Source: Micrococcales bacterium 31B
GTDB taxonomy: Bacteria; Actinomycetota; Actinomycetes; Actinomycetales; Dermabacteraceae
Length of the DNA: 64,000 nucleotides
Reading direction: 5' to 3'
Assembly: GCA_022803075.1 (NCBI GenBank)
Contig: JAFFTF010000001.1
Span: 160,747 to 224,746, forward strand
The translations under genes and the position numbers were made by a program. Shown here one piece after another: positions 34,739-43,433 of the stretch; the stretch's first letter is position 1, and every line of letters starts with the position of its first letter. The notes beneath the pieces are model-generated. The model was not told where the DNA came from and ran no database searches. It saw only the letters and a list, made by a program, of their open reading frames with translations.

Positions 34739-35703
34739 GCCGCGCTTCCTTCCGTGATGGTTTGAGAGACCACGTTGCGGTACAACTCGGTGAGAGGTGG
34801 CAGGTAGAGACCGAACTGCGTGACGGTACCGGCCGCCATGGCGGCGTGCAGCAGATCTTGAGACGAGATGCCCTGCAATTCGACCGTGTGCTGGGTTCCC
34901 TGCGCCGTGTGGCGGGAATCGTGCACGACCACCTTGGTGGCGCCTAGCCAGGGCGTCTCTGGGCCCTGCACGGTTACGCGCCAGAGTTCGGTGGTGCCGC
35001 GCCGCAGTTCCTCGGTGGAGCCGACGGCGATGGTCTCGCCGCCCCTCACGATGCACACGCGGTCGCACAGCCGCTCGACCAGCTCGAGCTGATGGCTCGA
35101 GAACAGCACCGCAACGCCGCACTGGGTGCGTTCGCGCAGCACGTCGCTCATGACGTCCACCGCTACGGGGTCGAGGCCACTAAAGGGCTCGTCGAGAACG
35201 AGCAGGTCGGGGTCGTGCACAAGCGCTGCCGCCAGTTGTACGCGCTGTTGATTGCCGAGTGAAAGCTTTTGCACCGTGTCGCCGCGGCGTTCGGCGATGC
35301 CGAGTCGCTCGGTCCACTCCTCCATGCGTTGTTTGGCGAGCGTGGCGGAGAGGCCATGGAGGCGGGCAAGGTAGACGAGCTGTTCGCCGACTTTCATCGA
35401 CGGGTACAGGCCACGTTCTTCGGGCATGTACCCGATGCGGCTGCGGGCCGCATCGTCGATGGGACGCCCGCCCCACGTGACCGTGCCGCTGTCGGCTGCG
35501 AGCACGCCCAGTGCGATGCGCATCGTGGTGGTCTTGCCGGCGCCGTTCGAGCCGACGAAGCCAAACATTTGACCCGCGCCCACGGTGAATGTCATGTTGT
35601 TGAGGGCCCGCGTGGAGCCGAAAGTTTTGTGAAGACCGGCAATAACGAGGTCGCCGCCGACGCCGGTGTGGGCGGCGTCCACCTGCAGGGAAGTGAGTGT
35701 CAT
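34735..35703 (-). CDS. ABC transporter ATPase (NatA-like)
   Basis: A 322-residue ATPase of the DrrA/NatA exporter group. Walker A GSNGAGKTT, signature LSLGNQQRVQLAAAL (an LSxGxxQ variant usual in this group), Walker B LLVLDEPFSGLDP, and switch region VLFSSHQLELVERL. A C-terminal domain of about 90 residues follows the ATPase core, as in DUF4162-type members. It is first in a two-gene operon with the ABC-2 permease. The substrate is not indicated by the sequence. Confidence 0.92.
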   Translation of the reverse strand: MTLTSLQVDAAHTGVGGDLVIAGLHKTFGSTRALNNMTFTVGAGQMFGFVGSNGAGKTTTMRIALGVLAADSGTVTWGGRPIDDAARSRIGYMPEERGLYPSMKVGEQLVYLARLHGLSATLAKQRMEEWTERLGIAERRGDTVQKLSLGNQQRVQLAAALVHDPDLLVLDEPFSGLDPVAVDVMSDVLRERTQCGVAVLFSSHQLELVERLCDRVCIVRGGETIAVGSTEELRRGTTELWRVTVQGPETPWLGATKVVVHDSRHTAQGTQHTVELQGISSQDLLHAAMAAGTVTQFGLYLPPLTELYRNVVSQTITEGSAA

Positions 35704-35810
35704 GGGAGTCCCCTTCTAGTTGACGCCCCATGTAATCACGCTGCGAACCTCCCGAGCTTGAACTTTCGTCGGTAAACGCGGTGCCGCAGGTCTAGTTCTC
35801 CGCGCGCCCG

Positions 35811-36767
35811 TTAGCCCGTCTGCGGAATCTGCAGCGACTGGGTCTGCGTGGCCTCGGGGTTACTCGCCTCGGTGGCGACGCTCGTGCCCGCTGGGGTGGC
35901 CGTGGCGGAAGCCGAGTAGGCCGGTCCGGTCTGTGGCGTGACGGTGGGTGCGGGGCTCGTTGCCGGGTTGGTCGCGGTGCTGCGGGCGCTGCTCGTCGGC
36001 GGGCTCGTAGGCGCCGCTGTCGCTGCGGGGCTGGCGGGCGACCCTGCGGTTCTCGCGGGAGCGGGCGCGACCGTCGCGGGGCCGGGACCTTCGGTGGTCG
36101 AGGCGGTTGAGGAGCCCGTGCCCGCGGTGGTGCCACCCGCCGCGGCCGTGCCGGTCGCAGGGCCCGTGGAGGTGGTCGCGGGGCCGGGGGCCGCGGTGGC
36201 ACTCGGCCCGGCGGGGCCGGTTACGGGGGTTGTGCCCGTGGGGCCGGCGCTGGTTCCCGGTGACATAGAGACGTCGCCGTTCGAGGCGGTGCCCGAGTCT
36301 TCCGCCGTGATGACGATGCGGTTCACGTCGCTGAGGCTCGAGACGGCGCGACCGCTCGCATCGTACGTGGCTACCTGAATGTCGTGACTGCCCTCGGTGA
36401 GGATCTTGCCGAGCTGGTCGGCAGGGACCTTCCACGTACCGTCATCTTCGACGGGAACCTTCGCAACCAACTTGCCGTTGTCAAAAATGCCGATCACGCT
36501 ACCCGGTTCGGCGTCGCTGCCATGCATCTGAGGCAGTTGGCTCTTCGGGTACTCCTTGACGCTCGCGGGGTCGTCCGCTTCGGCGACGGGCGCGGTCGAC
36601 ACGGCTCCGCCTGTCGTGCCCGCGGCCTTAGTGACGCTCTCCTCGGGGCCGCCGAACAGGTTCAGCGGTTGGAAGACGCTACAGGCCGAGAGGGACGCGG
36701 CAAGGGCAAGGGCCCCGGTCACACTGGCCCACGAGCGGCGCATTCCTGCGCTGCGGTGTAAGGTCAC
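35811..36767 (-). CDS. Lipoprotein with Ig-like domain and Ala/Pro/Thr-rich tail
   Basis: A 318-residue lipoprotein from a GTG at 36767, chosen because GGGAG lies seven bases upstream; an internal ATG at 36743 would also keep the signal. Lipobox LSAC lies in ALALAASLSACSVFQPL. Residues near 60-150 resemble a bacterial Ig-like domain (GSVIGIFDNGKLVAKVPV, DGTWKVPADQLGKILTEG, SHDIQVATYDASG). The rest is a long tract of Thr, Ala, Pro and Gly, likely an extended wall-spanning stalk, which unusually sits at the C-terminal end. No sortase motif is visible. Function unknown. Confidence 0.7.
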   Translation of the reverse strand: MTLHRSAGMRRSWASVTGALALAASLSACSVFQPLNLFGGPEESVTKAAGTTGGAVSTAPVAEADDPASVKEYPKSQLPQMHGSDAEPGSVIGIFDNGKLVAKVPVEDDGTWKVPADQLGKILTEGSHDIQVATYDASGRAVSSLSDVNRIVITAEDSGTASNGDVSMSPGTSAGPTGTTPVTGPAGPSATAAPGPATTSTGPATGTAAAGGTTAGTGSSTASTTEGPGPATVAPAPARTAGSPASPAATAAPTSPPTSSARSTATNPATSPAPTVTPQTGPAYSASATATPAGTSVATEASNPEATQTQSLQIPQTG

Positions 36768-36930
36768 GATTCGACTCCCAAACTGATGGCATAACGAGCA
36801 CACCCCGAGGGGGCTTAACTCGATACTATTCTGAATTAGCGACCATTGCAGCGCCGCCCGGTGTGGGCTTGGACGCTCCGGGGGCGGCAGGCAGCGTCCG
36901 TTCCGTGCCTGGAAGGCCCTCGGCTTGTCT

Positions 36931-38181
36931 ATGCTGACAGTCATGAGTTCTGAACGGCCGGTGACTTCCCCCGCCGACACGCGCTACGGGAGCGCCCCCG
37001 TGGTCGCGGGCATGGTGAGTGCCATCGTGGGCTTCACCAGTAGTTTCGCGGTGCTCCTGACGGGACTGACGGCCGTTGGCGCGAGCACGCAGCAGGCGGC
37101 AGCGGGCCTATTTTGGACAAGTCTGCTGATGGGCGCTGGCTGCGTCCTCTTCTCGTGGCGCCGTCGTCAACCCATCACGATGGCCTGGTCGACACCCGGC
37201 GCGGCGCTGCTCGCGGGCGCGGCCGCCCCCCAGCTGGGGTGGGCGGGAGCCGTGTTCGCGTTCGCCGTCGCCGGTTTGCTGATCGCCGCGACGGGTCTCA
37301 TCGGCCCCCTGGGCAGCCTCGTGGCGAAGATCCCCGCCCCCATCGCGAACGCCATGCTGGCTGGCGTTCTGCTGACCCTGTGCGTCGCGCCTGCGAGGGC
37401 ATTCATGGAGTCGCCCGCCGTGATCGCTCCCGTCGCCATCACGTGGTTGCTTATGCAGCGGTTCAGCCCCCGCTGGGCGGTCCCGGCCGCCCTCGCGATG
37501 GCTGTCTTGGTGAGCATCGCCTCGGGTTCGTTCCACGACTTGCGCCTGCCCCTGCTGCCGGAGTTCTCGTGGCAGATGCCTCGACTCGACGTAGCCGCCG
37601 TGCTTTCACTCGCCCTGCCCCTCTACCTTGTCACCATGACCAGCCAGAACATCACGGGTCTCGCCGTCATGAACTCGTTCGGCTATCGCGTTAAACCTCG
37701 GGGCCCACTGCTCTACACGGGCCTCGCGACCACCGTCGCGGCGCCCCTCGGCGTGTGCATGCTGAATCTCTCCGCGATTGCCGCCGCGCTCGCGGCTGGC
37801 CCCGAGGCACACCCCGACCCACGCAAGCGCTGGGTAGCCGGCGTCAGCACGGGAGTCACTTACCTCGCCATGGGGCTGTTCGCGCCGCTGATTGCGGCTC
37901 TCGCGGTGCGCACCCCTGCGGGGATTCTCGAGTCCATTGCGGGCCTCGCGCTGCTCGCGTCGTTTGGCGGAGCCGTGGCCGGCGCACTGGGCGCGGGCAT
38001 CCAAGGAGGCGACCACGCGTCCCCCGATGCCCACACGCGAACGGCGGCGATCCTGACTCTGGTGGTCGCGGCGTCCGGTATTCACTTCTTTGGTATTGGT
38101 GCGGCCCTGTGGTCCCTCATGGCGGGCATCGCGTATCTCGCAGTGTTGCGCATGCCGCGTCGCCACGGCAAAGCTGCGTAG
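36931..38181 (+). CDS. BenE-family transporter (benzoate/H+ symporter-like)
   Basis: A membrane transporter of about 416 residues with 11-12 helices. Family features include PITMAWSTPGAALLAGA (conserved STPGAALL segment), TSQNITGLAVMNSFGYR, and the stretch around ESIAGLALLASFGGAVAGAL. BenE proteins import benzoate with protons, but many homologues are untested, so the substrate is uncertain. No aromatic catabolic genes lie nearby. The start is uncertain among TTG 36925 (GGAAGG eight bases upstream), ATG 36931 and ATG 36943. The lipoprotein gene at 35811-36767 is divergent from it. A small membrane protein follows on the same strand. Confidence 0.85.
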   Translation: MLTVMSSERPVTSPADTRYGSAPVVAGMVSAIVGFTSSFAVLLTGLTAVGASTQQAAAGLFWTSLLMGAGCVLFSWRRRQPITMAWSTPGAALLAGAAAPQLGWAGAVFAFAVAGLLIAATGLIGPLGSLVAKIPAPIANAMLAGVLLTLCVAPARAFMESPAVIAPVAITWLLMQRFSPRWAVPAALAMAVLVSIASGSFHDLRLPLLPEFSWQMPRLDVAAVLSLALPLYLVTMTSQNITGLAVMNSFGYRVKPRGPLLYTGLATTVAAPLGVCMLNLSAIAAALAAGPEAHPDPRKRWVAGVSTGVTYLAMGLFAPLIAALAVRTPAGILESIAGLALLASFGGAVAGALGAGIQGGDHASPDAHTRTAAILTLVVAASGIHFFGIGAALWSLMAGIAYLAVLRMPRRHGKAA

Positions 38182-38253
38182 CATGTCAAGGGTCCGCAGG
38201 TACGTCGCGGTCCCGCCCTGGGGGCGGCAGCAGTCACACTTCAAGGAACGCGC

Positions 38254-38511
38254 ATGAGCAGGCGAACCCGCACCCTCGGTTTTTATGTGATCGCGGTGGT
38301 GTTGTGCCTGATTATCGTGCTGCGGCCGGTGACGATGGGCAACGCAGGCCCGCTCGTTTTGCAGTGGATGGCGTACGCGGCGCTCGTCATGATCGCCTTG
38401 CGTGGCGCAGCCGAACTGTTTCTGAAGGTGCGGCCCGACGATAAGCGCGAAAACGGGGGCATCGTGCGCCCCCATGACGCTGACGAAAACTGGCCCCACC
38501 GCTCGAAGTAG
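38254..38511 (+). CDS. Small two-helix membrane protein, function unknown
   Basis: An 85-residue protein with AAGGA just ahead of the ATG. Two helices are predicted (TLGFYVIAVVLCLIIVL and LVLQWMAYAALVMIALRGAA), followed by a hydrophilic, charged tail of about 28 residues. It lies 72 bases after the BenE-type gene, separated by a small GC hairpin (CCGCCC/GGGCGG near 38212), and may be co-transcribed. I do not recognise a family. Confidence 0.6.
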   Translation: MSRRTRTLGFYVIAVVLCLIIVLRPVTMGNAGPLVLQWMAYAALVMIALRGAAELFLKVRPDDKRENGGIVRPHDADENWPHRSK

Positions 38512-38522
38512 CGTGGGGCCAG
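38490..38522. terminator. Hairpin at the convergent gene boundary
   Basis: CTGGCCCCA and TGGGGCCAG form nine-base arms, with an inner CGCT/AGCG stem, overlapping the last codons and stop of the small membrane protein gene. It probably ends transcripts from both sides. Confidence 0.6.
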
Positions 38523-38544
38523 AGATCGCGTCATCGGGTGAGAA

Positions 38545-40986
38545 CTAACGCACGGGCATCTCGCCCTGAACGGTGCTCGGCGTGAGCCGCACGATGACGG
38601 ATTTCGAGGTCGGAGTGTTGGACGTGTCGGCCGTGGAGTGCAACGGAATCAGCACATTTGTCTCGGGGAAGTAGGCCGCCACGCAGCCCTCCTTGGTGTC
38701 GAACGCGACCACACGGAACGCAGGCGCGACTCGTTCCTCGAGCGCACCATCGGTCTCTACCAGGTCGGCAACCTGCAAGATCGAGGTTCCGCGCCCGTCG
38801 GCCCCCGCGGGCCACAACGAGGTGATGTCCACCAGGTCTCCGTCACGAAGGCTGAGGCGGTCGAGGTCGGCAGGGTTGACGAAGACAACCCGGCGGCCAT
38901 CTTTGATGCCTCGGTAGCGGTCGTTCATGCCGTAGATGGTGGTGTTGTACTGATCGTGCGAGCGTACGGTCTGTAACAGCAGATGGCCCTCGGGCACGCG
39001 CAGTACGTCCACCGCATTCACCGTGAAGTTGGCCTTGCCGGTGTGGGTATTGAACGTGCGCGAGTCTCGCGGCGCGTTGGGCAGTGAGAACCCGCCCTTG
39101 TCGGTTACGCGCTCATTGAAGTCTTCGAAGCCCGGGATCACTCGCGAGATTGACCCTCGAATCACGGCGTAGTCTTCGCGCATGTCTCGCCACGAGGGCC
39201 CCGCAGGCAGATCACCGACGGTGCGGCGGGCGATCTCGCACACGATGGCAACCTCGCTCAGCACCTCTTCGCCGACCGGCGGCAGGTTGCCCCGCGAGGC
39301 GTGCACCATTCCCATCGAATCTTCGACGGTCACGAACTGCTTGCCCGTGAGCTGCAGGTCGATCTCGGTGCGGCCGTGGGTAGGCAAGATCAATGCCGTG
39401 CGCCCCGTGATCGCGTGAGAATTGTTGAGTTTAGTCGAGACATGTACCGTGAGGGCGCAGTTCTCGAGGGCCTCCTCGGTCGCGCGAGAGTCGGGGGTGG
39501 CGCGCACGAAGTTGCCTCCCATGCCGATAAACACCTTGTCCCGGGACTCTCGCATGGCGGTGATGGCCTCGACCACGTCGTAGCCGTATTCGCGAGGGCT
39601 CGTGATTCCGTGCTCGGCGTCTACGGCAGCGAGGAACCCCTCGGTGGGCTTTTCGAAGATGCCCATGGTGCGGTCGCCCTGCACGTTGGAGTGGCCGCGC
39701 ACCGGACATACGCCCGCGCCGGGCTTGCCGATGTTGCCCTGCAACAGAAGCACGTTGACAACCTCGCGGATAGTGGGCACCGAGTTCTTGTGCTGGGTGA
39801 GGCCCATGGCCCAGCACACGATGGTCTTGCGCGATGCGATGAAGCGCTGCGCGACGGTCTCGATTTCACCGCGGCTGAGCCCCGAGGAGGCCTCGATGTC
39901 GTCCCACGAGGTCGCGCGCACCGCAGCGAGATAGTCGTCGAAGCCGAGCGTGTGTTTTTCGATGAAGTCGCGGTCGAGGACCGGCGGGTGGCCCTTCGCC
40001 TCAGCGGCATCATCTGCTGCGATGAGGCAGGCCGCGATCCCGCGGAAGAATGCGAGGTCACCGCCGAGACGAATGTGGCAGAACTGGTCGGTGATCTTCG
40101 TGCCCTCGCCGATGATGCCGCGTACCTTTTGGGGGTTCTTGAAGCGCATCAGGCCCGGTTCGGGCAGGGGGTTCACGGAGACGACGGAGCCTCCGTTGTG
40201 TTTATTGATTTCGAGGGCGCTCAGCATGCGCGGGTGATTTGTGCCGGGGTTTTGGCCGGCTACTACAACGAGTTCGGCTGTTTCGACGTCTTCGAGAGTG
40301 ACGGTGCCCTTGCCGACGCCGATCGTCTCGGTGAGTGCGCTGCCCGAGGATTCGTGGCACATATTGGAACAGTCGGGCATGTTATTGGTGCCGAGCGCGC
40401 GAGCGAGCAGTTGGTACGCATACGCGGCCTCATTGCTGGTGCGGCCGCTCGTGTAAAAGATCGCGTCGTGCGGCGAGGCGAGGGCGTTGAGGTGTTCGGC
40501 AATGAGGTCAAGGGCCTCCGACCACGAGGTCTCCTCGTAGTGGGTGGAACCCTCGCGCAGCAGCATGGGCTGCTGAATGCGGCCCTGTTGACCCAGCCAG
40601 AAGTCGGAGCGCTCGCGCAGGTCGGCCACGCTGTGCTGAGCGAAGAATGCCGGCGTCACGCGCCGTGTGGTGGCTTCTTCCGCGACGGCCTTGGCGCCGT
40701 TTTCACAGAACTCCGCCGTGTGCGTGTGTTTGGGCTCCGGCCAGGCGCAACCGGGGCAGTCGAAACCGTCGGGCTGGTTGACCTTTAGCAGGGTCAGTAA
40801 AGTGCGCTTGGGGCCCATCTGCTCGATGCCGATTTTGAGCGAGTTGGTAATCGCGGGTACGCCGGTGGCCCAGTCGTGTGGATGCTCGATTTCGAGGCCG
40901 ATGTCGCCTCCGAGCTCGGTGCTGACCTGGTGTGGTGCTGCGGTGCGGGCGTCGGTCGTGGACGTTTCGTTCGTGGCTTGTGACAT
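38545..40986 (-). CDS. FdhF/YdeP-family molybdopterin oxidoreductase
   Basis: An 813-residue enzyme of the FdhF/YdeP group of molybdopterin (bis-MGD) oxidoreductases. Three N-terminal Cys are visible: Cys77, Cys80 (FDCPGCAWPEPKH) and Cys94 (AEFCENGAKA), a reduced set compared with formate dehydrogenase. Typical stretches include NNMPDCSNMCHESSGSAL, AGQNPGTNHPRML and GRTALILPTHGRTEID. GGAGG stands four to five bases before the ATG at 40986. Homologues such as E. coli YdeP are linked to acid resistance, but their reaction is not established. No dedicated electron partner is encoded here. It depends on the cofactor genes found further along this window. Confidence 0.9.
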   Translation of the reverse strand: MSQATNETSTTDARTAAPHQVSTELGGDIGLEIEHPHDWATGVPAITNSLKIGIEQMGPKRTLLTLLKVNQPDGFDCPGCAWPEPKHTHTAEFCENGAKAVAEEATTRRVTPAFFAQHSVADLRERSDFWLGQQGRIQQPMLLREGSTHYEETSWSEALDLIAEHLNALASPHDAIFYTSGRTSNEAAYAYQLLARALGTNNMPDCSNMCHESSGSALTETIGVGKGTVTLEDVETAELVVVAGQNPGTNHPRMLSALEINKHNGGSVVSVNPLPEPGLMRFKNPQKVRGIIGEGTKITDQFCHIRLGGDLAFFRGIAACLIAADDAAEAKGHPPVLDRDFIEKHTLGFDDYLAAVRATSWDDIEASSGLSRGEIETVAQRFIASRKTIVCWAMGLTQHKNSVPTIREVVNVLLLQGNIGKPGAGVCPVRGHSNVQGDRTMGIFEKPTEGFLAAVDAEHGITSPREYGYDVVEAITAMRESRDKVFIGMGGNFVRATPDSRATEEALENCALTVHVSTKLNNSHAITGRTALILPTHGRTEIDLQLTGKQFVTVEDSMGMVHASRGNLPPVGEEVLSEVAIVCEIARRTVGDLPAGPSWRDMREDYAVIRGSISRVIPGFEDFNERVTDKGGFSLPNAPRDSRTFNTHTGKANFTVNAVDVLRVPEGHLLLQTVRSHDQYNTTIYGMNDRYRGIKDGRRVVFVNPADLDRLSLRDGDLVDITSLWPAGADGRGTSILQVADLVETDGALEERVAPAFRVVAFDTKEGCVAAYFPETNVLIPLHSTADTSNTPTSKSVIVRLTPSTVQGEMPVR

Positions 40987-41398
40987 GGTGCCTCCGTGAG
41001 TCGGTTTTCGAGGTAAGTCTAGTGCGGCCACCCTGGCCCGGGGTCGAGAATCGCCGTTCCGACAGTCCTCGGGCCGCCGGTGCAGCGAACCTAAAAGTTC
41101 TCCGCAGGAGCCAAAGGGGTCCGCACGCCCACCGCACTCGCCCGCACCGCTGACTTGTGGCTATGTGCACGACAAAATTGGGCAAACATCTGATATGAAG
41201 CGGCGCGCATGTGGTGAAGATGGCACTTTTGCGGGTTTTTTCTGATACTTTCTGCACTGTTCCGATGTAAACATCCGATCTAGCAGGGCTGAGATCGGAG
41301 AAATTTTCGCTTTCGTCTGTCTCGGTCCTGCGGCAGGCAGCACTCCCGCAGTTTGCCCGGGTCGCATCGCCGCGACCCCCAGTAGTAAGGGGTAACTC
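40987..41398. other. Divergent intergenic region between the molybdoenzyme and the Lpl-type transporter
   Basis: About 412 bases with no convincing gene. The right half is less GC-rich, holds the palindrome at 41261-41278, and probably carries the transporter promoter. AAGGGG (near 41388) serves the TTG start of the first permease. Confidence 0.5.
41261..41278. promoter_or_regulatory. Candidate operator of the fucoside transporter operon
   Basis: TCCGATGT and ACATCCGA form arms that match at seven of eight positions around a two-base AA centre. The site lies 121 bases before the first permease start. It looks like a dimeric regulator site; the ROK regulator at 47495 is one candidate. Confidence 0.45.
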
Positions 41399-42349
41399 TT
41401 GGCCACCGCCGCATCGACGCTCCGCGCCCAGGATCTTGGCCCTGCCGCCGCTCCTCGTCGGATCAAACTCTCGCGTGGCGACAGGGCCCTCAACATCGTC
41501 ATTATTTCGGTGCTGGGCCTCTTCGGCCTGCTGATTTTGTACCCGCTGCTCTACGTCGTCGCCGCGTCATTTAGTGACCCAACGGCCGTCAACGCGGGCA
41601 GTGTGTATCTCTGGCCCGTGGGGTTCAGCATTGATGCCTACGACGCCGTCTTTAGGTACCCGACCGTCACCCATGCGTTCCTGATGTCGCTGCTGTACGT
41701 GTCCCTGTCGATTATCTTCGGTTGCTTCCTCACCATTTGCGGCGGCTACGCGCTATCGCGCAAAGACCTGCCCGGCCGTGGCCCCATCATGCTGGCCCTC
41801 GCGTTCACCCTGATGTTCAGCGGCGGCGTGATACCCAGTTATCTGGTCGTGCGCAGCCTGGGGCTGCTCGACACGGTGTGGAGCATGGTCATCCCCGGCG
41901 CGATGAGCGTCTGGCAGCTCATCATCACGCGTACCTATTACCAGGTGCGGATCCCCGATGAATTGCTCGAATGCGCCCGCCTCGATGGGTGCAACGACCT
42001 GGCATTCTTTCGCCGCATTGTGCTTCCGCTCTCCGCGCCGATCATCGCGGTGAACGCCCTGCTCTACGGCGTGGGCACCTGGAACGGTTACTTCAGCGCG
42101 CTCATTTACCTGAGCGATCAAAGCCTGTATCCCCTCCAGCTGGTGCTGCGCGGCATCTTGCTTCAAGGTCAGATGGACCCGACCAAGATGCAGGGAATGG
42201 ACCCGCAACAACTCCAGCGCATGCAAGACCTCTCGAACCAACTGAAGTACGCGCTCATCGTGCTCGCGAGTATCCCCCCGCTCATCGCCTACCCGTTCGT
42301 CCAGAAGCATTTCCAACAGGGAATGATGGTCGGCTCGCTGAAGGGCTAG
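41399..42349 (+). CDS. Carbohydrate ABC transporter permease (LplC/YtcP-like)
   Basis: A 316-residue permease of the LplC/YtcP branch of carbohydrate importers (CUT1-like). Helix 1 is VIISVLGLFGLLILYPLLYV, and the typical PSYLVVRSLGLLDTVWSMVI stretch follows in the middle. The EAA loop is LECARLDGCNDLAFFRRIVL. The start is a TTG at 41399 with AAGGGG about seven bases upstream. It leads a three-gene transporter operon in the order C-permease, B-permease, binding protein, while LplB before LplC is more common. The substrate is inferred from the nearby fucosidase. Confidence 0.9.
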   Translation: MATAASTLRAQDLGPAAAPRRIKLSRGDRALNIVIISVLGLFGLLILYPLLYVVAASFSDPTAVNAGSVYLWPVGFSIDAYDAVFRYPTVTHAFLMSLLYVSLSIIFGCFLTICGGYALSRKDLPGRGPIMLALAFTLMFSGGVIPSYLVVRSLGLLDTVWSMVIPGAMSVWQLIITRTYYQVRIPDELLECARLDGCNDLAFFRRIVLPLSAPIIAVNALLYGVGTWNGYFSALIYLSDQSLYPLQLVLRGILLQGQMDPTKMQGMDPQQLQRMQDLSNQLKYALIVLASIPPLIAYPFVQKHFQQGMMVGSLKG

Positions 42350-42353
42350 TTCC

Positions 42354-43385
42354 GTGACTCTTGAATCTTCCGTTTCTTCCCCGGCTGCGTCCGGGTCGCG
42401 CTCGGACGCCTCGGTGGCCGGGTTGGCAAAGCCGCCCCGCCGCGGGCGTGCGTCACGAGAAGGCCTGCGCCGCAAGGGCCTCGGCCGCCGCATGCGCGAA
42501 TCGTGGCAGTTATATCTGCTGGTGTTGCTGCCGCTCGTGTGGGTCGTGACCTTCGCCTACGTGCCGATGTATATGGGCATTCAGACTGCATTTCGCAATT
42601 ACAGCCCCGCGCTCGGCATTGAGGGCTCGCCGTGGGTTGGCTTTCAGCACTTTGAGGCATTCATTCACAGCTATCAGTTCCCCCAACTGATGCGGAACAC
42701 TCTCACGCTTAACCTGGTGGAACTCTTCGTCACGTTCCCCGCACCGATTATCCTGGCGCTCGCCCTGAATGCGGTGCGTCTCAAGATTTACGCCCGCATC
42801 GTGCAGGTCGTGACCTATGCCCCCAACTTCATTTCCATGGTGCTGGTCGTCGGCATGATGACACTCATGCTGAACCCGACCATCGGTGTGATTCCGAAAA
42901 TCTTGGAGGCCACCCTCGGTTCGAGCCCCAATTTTTTCGGCTCGACCGCGTGGTTTATTCCCCTCTTTGTGGGGTCGAGCGTATGGCAATCGACGGGCTT
43001 CGGCGCGATCATCTATCTCGCGGCGCTGTCGGGAATCAACCCGGAACTCCACGAGGCCGCTCGCGTCGACGGGGCGAGTCGGTTGCGGCGCATCTGGCAC
43101 ATCGACCTGCCCGGGATCCGACCCATCATGGTCATCATGCTGATCCTGGGCGTGGGCAGCATCATGAACACGAGCTTTGAGAAAGTGCTGCTGCTGCAAA
43201 ACCCCGTAAACATGGACGTCTCTCAGGTCATTGATACCTACGTCTATCAAATCGCTCTGCAGGCACCGTTGCCGCAGTTCTCTTACGCCGCGGCAATCGG
43301 TCTTTTCAAGGCCGTCATCGCCCTGGTCATGGTGTTGCTGGCGAATGCGTTCGCACGCAAGTACTCGAATAGCGGGCTCTTTTAG
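42354..43385 (+). CDS. Carbohydrate ABC transporter permease (LplB/YteP-like)
   Basis: A 343-residue permease of the LplB/YteP group, starting at GTG 42354, four bases after the previous stop. A basic, Arg-rich N-terminus of about 50 residues precedes helix 1 (QLYLLVLLPLVWVVTFAYVP). The EAA loop is HEAARVDGASRLRRIWHIDL, and LLLQNPVNMDVSQVIDTYVY is typical for the family. With the first permease it forms the membrane channel. No ATPase gene is in the operon, so a shared MsiK-type ATPase is likely. Confidence 0.9.
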   Translation: MTLESSVSSPAASGSRSDASVAGLAKPPRRGRASREGLRRKGLGRRMRESWQLYLLVLLPLVWVVTFAYVPMYMGIQTAFRNYSPALGIEGSPWVGFQHFEAFIHSYQFPQLMRNTLTLNLVELFVTFPAPIILALALNAVRLKIYARIVQVVTYAPNFISMVLVVGMMTLMLNPTIGVIPKILEATLGSSPNFFGSTAWFIPLFVGSSVWQSTGFGAIIYLAALSGINPELHEAARVDGASRLRRIWHIDLPGIRPIMVIMLILGVGSIMNTSFEKVLLLQNPVNMDVSQVIDTYVYQIALQAPLPQFSYAAAIGLFKAVIALVMVLLANAFARKYSNSGLF

Positions 43386-43433
43386 GCCCTTGACCACACG
43401 TTCAATTCGTTCGACACATTTTAGGGAGTGACC